Assembly: GCF_020682705.1 (NCBI RefSeq)
Contig: NZ_JAGTTN010000001.1
Location: 930,001 to 994,000 of the forward strand
Direction of reading: 5' to 3'
From: Microbacterium allomyrinae
GTDB taxonomy: Bacteria; Actinomycetota; Actinomycetes; Actinomycetales; Microbacteriaceae
Length of the DNA: 64,000 nt
The notes below the pieces were generated by a model that saw only the letters and a list, made by a program, of their open reading frames with translations, ran no database searches and was not told the DNA's origin. Below, piece by piece: positions 58,102 to 64,000 of the stretch (within the stretch, counting starts at the first letter, position 1; every line of letters begins with the position of its first letter). The translations under genes were made by a program, and so were the position numbers.

Positions 58102-59400
58102 ATGTTCACTACCCGACGTCGTGCCGCACTGCGTGCAGCCACGGCTTTCGTGGCCGCGGGGGCGCTCATCGGCGGTCTCACCGCCTGCGCCGGCGGCAGC
58201 GATACGCCGACCCCCGCCGAGTCGATCCCCGCCGACGGCGTCGATGACGGATCGACCCTGACTCTCTGGACGCGCGCACCCATGGAGCGCCAGGCCAACC
58301 TCCTCGTGGACGCCTACAACGCCTCCCACGAGAATCAGGTCGAACTCACGGTCGTTCCCAACGACGACTACGTGGCGAAGGTCGGCGCAGCCGCCGGCTC
58401 GGACGGGCTTCCCGATCTGTTCGCCGCCGACATCGTGTACGTCCCGAACTGGGTCGAGCAGGGCCTGTTCCAGGACATCACTTCGCAGATCGACGGCCTC
58501 GACTACAAGGACTCCATCAACGCGGGCCACCTCTCGGCAGGCACCTACGAGGGCCAGGAGCACATCCTCCCGTTCGTGCTGGACCTCTCGATGCTCTTCT
58601 GGAACAAGGAGCTCTTCGCCGAGGCGGGCCTGGACCCCGAGGCTGCCCCCGCGACGCTCGCGGAGTTCGCCGACGCCGCCAAGGCGGTGCAGGCGCTGAA
58701 CAAGCCCGACACCTACGGCACCGCGGCCGGCCTCAACTGCGGCGGATGCCTCGTCTTCACGTGGTTCCCCTCGATCTGGGCCTCGGGCGACCAGGTCATG
58801 AACGAGGCGGGCACCGAGTCTCTTCTCGCCAGCGACACCGCCAAAGAGGTCTACTCGACGTGGAAGGACCTCGTCGACGAGGGCGCCGTGCTGCCGGGTT
58901 CGGCCGAAGAGACCGGCCCGACCTGGACCGCGGCCTTCAGCGAGGGCAAGGTCGGCGTGATGCCGTTCCCGGCAACGCTGCTCTCCTCGCTCGAGTTCGA
59001 CGCGGGCGTCGCGGGTCTGCCCGGTGTCGATGCCGGCGCCTCGACGTTCGTCGGCGGCGACGGCATCGGCATCTCGAAGGACTCGGAGCTCTCACCCCAG
59101 GCCTGGAACTTCCTGCAGTGGATGATGTCGGAGGAGGCACAGGTCGGCGTGCTGGCCAAGGACGACAACGCCGTATCGCGCTCCGACCTCGCCGACAACG
59201 AGTACGCCGCACAGGACCCGCGTCTCGTGACGATCAACGAGGTCGCCGGCATGGGCGACACCCCCGTCGCGCTCCAGTTCCAGCAGGCGTTCAACGCGCC
59301 GGGGAGCCCGTGGATGACGCTCGTGCGAAACGCGGTGCTCGGCAGCGACGACTCCGTCGACGCCGACAACGACGAGATCACCGCGGTCCTCAGCCAGTAG
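58102..59400 (+). CDS. CUT1-type sugar ABC transporter substrate-binding lipoprotein
   Basis: 432 residues, with a signal peptide ending in the lipobox Leu-Thr-Ala-Cys-Ala-Gly-Gly and a mature family-1 extracellular solute-binding protein (Thr-Leu-Thr-Leu-Trp-Thr-Arg near the start, Asp-Leu-Ser-Met-Leu-Phe-Trp-Asn-Lys-Glu-Leu-Phe in the first lobe). Family-1 proteins capture oligosaccharides. With the two permeases and an intracellular GH127 enzyme behind it, the likely cargo is a beta-L-arabino-oligosaccharide. RBS GAGGAGACAGTTGC. A GCCGGC hairpin lies in the leader. Confidence 0.9.
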   Translation: MFTTRRRAALRAATAFVAAGALIGGLTACAGGSDTPTPAESIPADGVDDGSTLTLWTRAPMERQANLLVDAYNASHENQVELTVVPNDDYVAKVGAAAGSDGLPDLFAADIVYVPNWVEQGLFQDITSQIDGLDYKDSINAGHLSAGTYEGQEHILPFVLDLSMLFWNKELFAEAGLDPEAAPATLAEFADAAKAVQALNKPDTYGTAAGLNCGGCLVFTWFPSIWASGDQVMNEAGTESLLASDTAKEVYSTWKDLVDEGAVLPGSAEETGPTWTAAFSEGKVGVMPFPATLLSSLEFDAGVAGLPGVDAGASTFVGGDGIGISKDSELSPQAWNFLQWMMSEEAQVGVLAKDDNAVSRSDLADNEYAAQDPRLVTINEVAGMGDTPVALQFQQAFNAPGSPWMTLVRNAVLGSDDSVDADNDEITAVLSQ

Positions 59401-59415
59401 GACCGGACCCACAGC

Positions 59416-59443
59416 GGGGCGGTCGCCCGTCGGCGACCGCCCC
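59416..59443 (+). terminator. Intra-operon stem-loop after the binding-protein gene
   Basis: A 12-bp perfect stem (GGGGCGGTCGCC / GGCGACCGCCCC) with a 4-nt loop, 15 bp after the stop of the binding-protein gene and 35 bp before the first permease. It mirrors the hairpin in the other importer operon and should favour binding-protein expression. Confidence 0.75.
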
Positions 59444-59478
59444 GTCTCGTCTCCGAAACTTCTCAGAAAGGCAGCGAA

Positions 59479-60399
59479 ATGGCCGTCAGCGCTCTCGCGA
59501 ACACCCGCGTGCGAAACAGACGCCCGCGCAGCCGCTCCGCCCTCGGCGGTCCGGTGCAGGGCTGGCTCTACGCCGCCCCCACCGCGATCTTCGTGATCCT
59601 TCTCTTCCTGGTGCCACTGGGCCTGGTCTTCCAGATGTCGGCGAGCGACTGGCCCCTGATGACCGGCAACCAGGGCCCCAACCTGCCCGAGAACTACGTG
59701 GACGCCGTCAATCTGCGTCTGTTCTGGGAGTCGATCCGCTTCACGCTGCTGTACACCGCCCTCACCACCGTCATCCTCATCGGGCTCGGGCTGGGCCTCG
59801 CGCTCCTCGTGCAGGAGTCGACCCGGTGGAAGGGTTTCCTCCGCACCGCCTTCCTCGTGCCCAGCGCGCTGGGCCTGGCTTCGGCATCCCTCCTCTTCTA
59901 CGTGCTCTACTCGCCGATCGCCGGCCCCTTCGCGGATCTCATGGCGTCGTGGGGCATCACGTTCCTGGGCACGCCCGAGGGCGCGCTGTGGTCGACCATC
60001 TTCCTCATCGTGTGGCGCTACGCCGGCTTCTACATGCTGCTCATGCTCGTGGGGCTGCAAGGCATCCCCGACGACGTCTACGAGGCCGCGCGCATCGACG
60101 GCGCCTCGCGCTGGCAGACGTTCCGCGACATCACCGTTCCGCTGCTGCGACCCACCTTCGCGCTCACCACGATCATGTGCGTCACCGGGTCGCTGCTCGC
60201 GTTCGAGCAGTTCTACATCCTCACCAAGGGCGGCCCCGACAACAGCACGATGACCGTCGTGCAGCTGATCTACAACGTCGCCTTCCAGGGCCAGAACAAC
60301 CTGGGCATCGCCGCGGCGCTGTCCGTGCTGGTGCTCCTGGCCCTCATCATCATCAACGTCTTCCAACTGCGCGCGTTCCGCCGCCCGGACGAGAGCTGA
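59479..60399 (+). CDS. CUT1 sugar ABC transporter permease 1 (MalF/UgpA-like)
   Basis: 306 residues with six hydrophobic spans. The loop Glu-Ala-Ala-Arg-Ile-Asp-Gly-Ala-Ser-Arg-Trp-Gln-Thr-Phe-Arg is the EAA motif that contacts the ATPase. It pairs with the next gene, 4 bp downstream, to form the channel. No ATP-binding gene is present in the operon; in actinobacteria such importers normally share a MsiK-type ATPase encoded elsewhere. Confidence 0.9.
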   Translation: MAVSALANTRVRNRRPRSRSALGGPVQGWLYAAPTAIFVILLFLVPLGLVFQMSASDWPLMTGNQGPNLPENYVDAVNLRLFWESIRFTLLYTALTTVILIGLGLGLALLVQESTRWKGFLRTAFLVPSALGLASASLLFYVLYSPIAGPFADLMASWGITFLGTPEGALWSTIFLIVWRYAGFYMLLMLVGLQGIPDDVYEAARIDGASRWQTFRDITVPLLRPTFALTTIMCVTGSLLAFEQFYILTKGGPDNSTMTVVQLIYNVAFQGQNNLGIAAALSVLVLLALIIINVFQLRAFRRPDES

Positions 60400-60403
60400 C
60401 GCC

Positions 60404-61297
60404 ATGACCGAGACACTGACCCGAAACATCGTGGCCCCCAAGGCGCGCCACACCAGACCCCGCCACGGCCGGAGCACTGCCGCGCGCATCGCGTACGGCA
60501 TCCCCTACTGGGTCTTCACCGCGGCGCTCGCGGTCATCTTCCTCTATCCGCTGATCTGGACAGGGGTCTCCTCCTTCCAGCCGCTCGCGGGCACGAGCCA
60601 GACCGACGGCTGGGGCTTCGGCAACTATCTGGCCCTCGCCGACTATCAGGCCGGCATCTGGGTGTATCTCGGCAACTCGCTCATCGTGTCGGGACTCACC
60701 GTCGCGCTGACCCTGTTCATCTCGCTGCTGGGCGGCTACGCGTTCGCACGCTTCTCGTTCCCGGGAAAGAACGTGCTGTTCCTGGTCACCCTCGCGATCC
60801 TGATGGTGCCGTACGCGACACTGCTGATCCCGCTGTACGTCATCCTCAACGAAGTCGGACTGCAGAACTCCCTGGTCGGCGTGGCCCTGGTGATCACGAT
60901 GTTCCAGCTGCCGTTCTCGATGTTCATGATGCGCATCTCGTTCGAGTCGATCCCCCGCGAGATGGACGAAGCCGCCCTGGTGGACGGGTGCTCGAGCTTC
61001 GGAGCGCTGTGGCGCGTGCTGCTGCCGGCGGTCAAGCCCGGGCTCGTCACGGTCGGGCTCTTCGCCTTCCTGACCGCCTGGAACGACTTCATGGCACCGC
61101 TCATCCTGATCAGCGACACGAACCGGATGACGCTGCCGCTCGCTGTCGCCAACCTTCGTGGCCAGGTGCAGGGCGTCGTGGACTACGGCGCGACGGAGGC
61201 GGGCGTCGTCGTGCTCGCCCTCCCGTGCATCGTGCTGTTCCTCATCCTCCAGAGGCACTACGTCCGCGGATTCATGTCGGGAGCGTTCAAGGGATGA
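60404..61297 (+). CDS. CUT1 sugar ABC transporter permease 2 (MalG/UgpE-like)
   Basis: 297 residues, six hydrophobic spans, with the EAA motif Glu-Ala-Ala-Leu-Val-Asp-Gly-Cys-Ser-Ser-Phe-Gly-Ala-Leu-Trp-Arg. It begins 4 bp after permease 1 and its stop overlaps the start of the GH127 gene (ATGA), so importer and hydrolase are translationally coupled. This strongly suggests that the imported sugar is the substrate of that hydrolase. Confidence 0.9.
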   Translation: MTETLTRNIVAPKARHTRPRHGRSTAARIAYGIPYWVFTAALAVIFLYPLIWTGVSSFQPLAGTSQTDGWGFGNYLALADYQAGIWVYLGNSLIVSGLTVALTLFISLLGGYAFARFSFPGKNVLFLVTLAILMVPYATLLIPLYVILNEVGLQNSLVGVALVITMFQLPFSMFMMRISFESIPREMDEAALVDGCSSFGALWRVLLPAVKPGLVTVGLFAFLTAWNDFMAPLILISDTNRMTLPLAVANLRGQVQGVVDYGATEAGVVVLALPCIVLFLILQRHYVRGFMSGAFKG

Positions 61298-63228
61298 CAA
61301 TGCACACCATCACCCCCGCGCCGCAGGCGCCTGTGGTTCCCACCCATGGCCGGCTCAGGCCCCTGGGCCTCGGCGACGTCCGCATCACCGGCGGATTCTG
61401 GGGCGAGCGCCAGAGCGTCAACGGCCGCGAGACGCTCGACCACGTCGGCTCGCGCCTCGAGTCCGAAGGCTGGCTGCCGAATTTCGACCTCGCCGTCAGC
61501 GGCGGTCTGCCCAGTGGGCGCCGGGGACGCGAGTTCTCGGACTCCGAGGTCTACAAGTACCTCGAGGCCCTCGCCTGGGAGATCGGACGCACCGACGACG
61601 GCGCACTCGAGCAGCGCTTCCTCGACGTGGCCGCGCGAGTGTCGGCCGTTCAAGAGGAGGACGGGTACCTCAACACGAGGTTCGGACGGCCCGGACAGGA
61701 TCCGCGATGGTCCGATCTCGAATGGGGCCACGAGCTGTACTGCCTCGGGCATCTGTTCCAGGCGGCGGTCGCGCGCGAGCGCACCCGGCCCGGCTCCCCG
61801 GACGGCCTGCTCGGTGTCGCACGCCGCGCCGCAGACCTGGTGTGCGCCGAGTTCGGCGCCGACGGCAGGGTCGCGATCTGCGGGCACGCCGAGATCGAGG
61901 TCGGCCTGGCCGAGCTGTCGCGAGTGACGGGCGAGCGTCGCTACCTCATTCAGGCGCGTCTGTTCGTCGAGCGTCACGGGAGGGGAACCCTTCGCGACAT
62001 CGAGTGGGGCCGCAAGTACTTCCAGGACGACGTGCCCGTGCGAGAGGCGAAGGTTCTGCGGGGTCACGCCGTGCGCGCGAACTATCTCGCGGCGGGCGCC
62101 GTGGATGTCGCGGTGGACGCCGGCGACAGCGAGCTGCTGAACGCTCTGCGCCGCCAGTGGGACCGCACCATCGCCCGGCGCACCTACGTCACCGGCGGTC
62201 AAGGGTCGCATCATCAGGACGAGGCGTTCGGCGACGACTGGGAGCTGCCGCCGGACCGGGCGTACTCCGAGACGTGCGCGGGCATCGGGTCGATCATGTT
62301 CTCGTGGCGACTCCTGCTCGCCGGCGCCGACCCGCGTCACGCCGATCTGATCGAGCGCACGCTGTACAACGTGCTCGCCACCTCGCCGGCGCCGGATGGA
62401 CGCTCGTTCTACTATGCGAACACCCTGCATCAGCGTGTGCCGGGCATCCCCGCGGATCCTGCCGGCACCTCGCCACGCGCGTCATCGTCGTTGCGCGCTC
62501 CGTGGTTCGACGTCTCGTGCTGTCCGCCCAACGTGGCCCGCACTCTCGCGAGCCTGGACGCCTACATCGCGACCGCCGACTCCGACGGCGTACAGCTGCA
62601 TCAGTACGCACCGGCCACCGTGCGCACGACGCTCGACGACGGGCGTCGGGTCGAATTCGACGTGGACACGGCCTACCCGGCGGACGGCCGCGTGATCGTG
62701 ACGCACACCACGGATGCCGCAGCGCCATGGACCCTCACGCTCCGCGTGCCGTCGTGGGCGACCGGCGCGACCCTGCGCATCGTCACGGCCGACTTCGTCC
62801 AGCAGCGACCGGTGGAGCCCGGCGTGGTGGAGATCCGCCACTCGTTCCGCGTCGGCGATGTCGTGCAGCTCGATCTGCCGATGGCTCCGCGCGTGTCGAC
62901 CCCCGACGATCGGATCGACGCCGTGCGCGGCTGCGTCGCCATCGAGCGCGGCCCCGAGGTGCTCGCGCTCGAGTCGGTCGATCTCGCTGCGGCGGGGATC
63001 GACGACGTCGGACAGGTCGCGATCGTCGCCGGCACCGAGCCCGTCGAGCGCGACGGACGCGTCTGGGTGACCTTGGCGCGTCTGCCGCTCGAGGACCGAC
63101 GCTGGCCGTACGGCGCACCGGCACCCGAGACCGGCGCCGCACTCGCAGAAGTGGCCCTCGTTCCGTACCACGAGTGGGCCGAGCGGGGTCCGTCGACGAT
63201 GCGCGTGTGGATCCCCGAGACGCCCTGA
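61294..63228 (+). CDS. Cytoplasmic GH127 beta-L-arabinofuranosidase (HypBA1-like)
   Basis: 644 residues without a signal peptide. The family residues are complete: Glu326-Thr-Cys328 and Cys409-Cys410 (Ser-Cys-Cys-Pro-Pro-Asn), corresponding to the zinc ligands and cysteine nucleophile of Bifidobacterium longum HypBA1, a retaining beta-L-arabinofuranosidase. Length is close to that enzyme. Coupled to the permease genes, it should release L-arabinose inside the cell from imported beta-1,2-arabinofuranosides such as those of extensin-type glycoproteins. ATG 61294 overlaps the permease stop; ATG 61300 is an alternative. Confidence 0.92.
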   Translation: MTMHTITPAPQAPVVPTHGRLRPLGLGDVRITGGFWGERQSVNGRETLDHVGSRLESEGWLPNFDLAVSGGLPSGRRGREFSDSEVYKYLEALAWEIGRTDDGALEQRFLDVAARVSAVQEEDGYLNTRFGRPGQDPRWSDLEWGHELYCLGHLFQAAVARERTRPGSPDGLLGVARRAADLVCAEFGADGRVAICGHAEIEVGLAELSRVTGERRYLIQARLFVERHGRGTLRDIEWGRKYFQDDVPVREAKVLRGHAVRANYLAAGAVDVAVDAGDSELLNALRRQWDRTIARRTYVTGGQGSHHQDEAFGDDWELPPDRAYSETCAGIGSIMFSWRLLLAGADPRHADLIERTLYNVLATSPAPDGRSFYYANTLHQRVPGIPADPAGTSPRASSSLRAPWFDVSCCPPNVARTLASLDAYIATADSDGVQLHQYAPATVRTTLDDGRRVEFDVDTAYPADGRVIVTHTTDAAAPWTLTLRVPSWATGATLRIVTADFVQQRPVEPGVVEIRHSFRVGDVVQLDLPMAPRVSTPDDRIDAVRGCVAIERGPEVLALESVDLAAAGIDDVGQVAIVAGTEPVERDGRVWVTLARLPLEDRRWPYGAPAPETGAALAEVALVPYHEWAERGPSTMRVWIPETP

Positions 63229-63250
63229 CGCGCACCCACTCGAAGGACAT

Positions 63251-63275
63251 GGCCTCCCGGCATCCCCGGGAGGCC
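63251..63275 (+). terminator. Terminator of the second importer/GH127 operon
   Basis: A 10-bp perfect stem (GGCCTCCCGG / CCGGGAGGCC) with a 5-nt loop, 22 bp after the stop codon. Confidence 0.8.
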
Positions 63276-63358
63276 ATCCTCGTCTCCGGCCCGTTCGCCT
63301 CCCCGTTCGCCGACCCCGTCCCCCTCCCGATCCGCGTGCGGCTCGGGAGGGCGCGAAC

Positions 63359-63400
63359 GCGTTCGTGCCCGGGGCGATCCTCCGCCCCGGGCACGAACGC
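63359..63400 (-). terminator. Terminator of the right-edge secreted-protein gene
   Basis: An 18-bp perfect stem (GCGTTCGTGCCCGGGGCG / CGCCCCGGGCACGAACGC) with a 6-nt loop, 8 bp beyond the stop codon at 63409. It is the longest perfect stem in the window. Confidence 0.85.
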
Positions 63401-63408
63401 CTTGCAGG

Positions 63409-64000
63409 TCAGCAGGTGAGCGCGTCGTACTCGACGCTGTCCTCCTGCGTCACGGTCTGCCCATCGACGACGCCGGTCACCACGGCACCCACCTCGCCGG
63501 GTGGCACCGTCGCCTGGCGCGTCGAGAAGGCCTGGCTGCTGCGCTTGCCGGGCGCGAGGTCCGCGACCGTCTTCGCGCCGTACGGCGACTGCAGCACGAC
63601 GGTCACGGGGACGTCGCTGCCGTTGGCCGCCACCACCACGAGCGTCGCCTTGCCCGCCACGCATCGGCCGGCGACCGTGACGTCGACGTCCAGCGTCGGC
63701 GCGGCCGCCTCGGCGGCCCACGCCTCGAACTCCAGGATGCCGCTCGATCCACCACCGCTCGCCGCGCCCCACGCCTGCATGACCGCGCGCAGCTTCGTGG
63801 TGGTGACCGCAGCGAACCCGACCTCGTTGATGGCGGTCGATGACCGCCCGTAGGCGCCGGCGGCCGCGACATCCAGCCACTGCCCGTCGGCCAGGTTCAT
63901 GTACTGCAGCTTCCACTCCCGCGGCGGGATCATTCCCGCATTCGATGCGTCGGTCGAGTCGCGGAAGAACAGCACGCCGGCGCGGTCGATCGTGACCACC
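63409..64000 (-). CDS. C-terminal part of a secreted protein with discoidin-like and conserved C-terminal domains
   Basis: The frame is open to the right edge, so the N-terminal part is missing. About 196 residues are visible: the end of a discoidin-like beta domain (Met-Ile-Pro-Pro-Arg-Glu-Trp-Lys-Leu-Gln-Tyr, then Ile-Leu-Glu-Phe-Glu-Ala-Trp), similar to that of the non-catalytic protein at 51328-53310, followed by the shared C-terminal domain (Gly-Arg-Cys-Val-Ala-Gly-Lys, ending Leu-Thr-Cys without the final Gly). Multidomain GH127-type enzymes often carry this discoidin-like domain, so the missing part may be catalytic. Confidence 0.75.
   Translation of the reverse strand, partial: VVTIDRAGVLFFRDSTDASNAGMIPPREWKLQYMNLADGQWLDVAAAGAYGRSSTAINEVGFAAVTTTKLRAVMQAWGAASGGGSSGILEFEAWAAEAAAPTLDVDVTVAGRCVAGKATLVVVAANGSDVPVTVVLQSPYGAKTVADLAPGKRSSQAFSTRQATVPPGEVGAVVTGVVDGQTVTQEDSVEYDALTC

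Noticed and set aside
1..64000. CRISPR arrays, rRNA genes, insertion sequences and prophage genes
   Set aside because: No regularly spaced direct repeats, no rRNA sequence, no transposase or phage structural gene were found on either strand.

Overview
The window is high-GC actinobacterial chromosomal DNA. Gene density, codon use, GC-rich perfect-stem terminators and the protein families present point to Microbacterium or a close relative in the Microbacteriaceae; this is a judgement from style, not a database result.

Layout. Positions 1-13203 are ordinary housekeeping and hypothetical genes: the end of a Ni/Co transporter, a CPBP protease, an S4-domain protein, an acyltransferase, an orphan ribbon-helix-helix antitoxin whose toxin is broken by two stop codons, a large unrecognised zinc-ribbon protein beside tRNA-Arg(ACG), an SDR oxidoreductase and several small membrane proteins. 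From 13226 to the right edge almost everything belongs to one L-arabinan / L-arabinofuranoside utilisation locus of about 50 kb.

The locus has four blocks. (1) 13226-25974, minus strand: a YtfQ/YtfR/YtfT/YjfF-type sugar ABC transporter, then araD, araB, araA, a secreted GH43 enzyme and an aldose 1-epimerase. (2) 26181-29678, minus strand: a 53-codon small ORF, a WxL-like surface protein, a DUF916-like membrane protein, a tiny LPXTG-anchored protein and a LacI repressor, an arrangement that mirrors the csc (cell-surface complex) clusters of plant-associated Firmicutes. (3) 29829-55652: a multidomain GH127/GH146-type beta-L-arabinofuranosidase, five large secreted GH43 proteins, a non-catalytic binding protein and a Tat-exported GH127 enzyme. 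(4) 56018-63228: an NAD-dependent SDR, a second LacI regulator, a CUT1-type ABC importer without its own ATPase, and a cytoplasmic GH127 enzyme. A further secreted protein enters from the right edge.

How it fits together. Secreted GH43 (alpha-L-arabinofuranosidase or arabinanase type) and GH127 (beta-L-arabinofuranosidase) enzymes would trim pectic arabinan and hydroxyproline-linked arabinosides. Two importers take up arabinose or oligosaccharides; a cytoplasmic GH127 finishes hydrolysis; AraA, AraB and AraD pass arabinose to xylulose-5-phosphate. Similar palindromic sites (core GCGCTAAC) overlap predicted promoters in front of nearly every unit, so one LacI protein probably controls the whole locus.

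Most striking feature: nine secreted proteins share an unrecognised C-terminal domain of about 90 residues with an Arg-Cys-Val-Ala-Gly-Lys start and a final Cys(-Gly). With the csc-like operon embedded in the same locus, this suggests a cell-wall-attached enzyme complex, a testable hypothesis developed in the findings.
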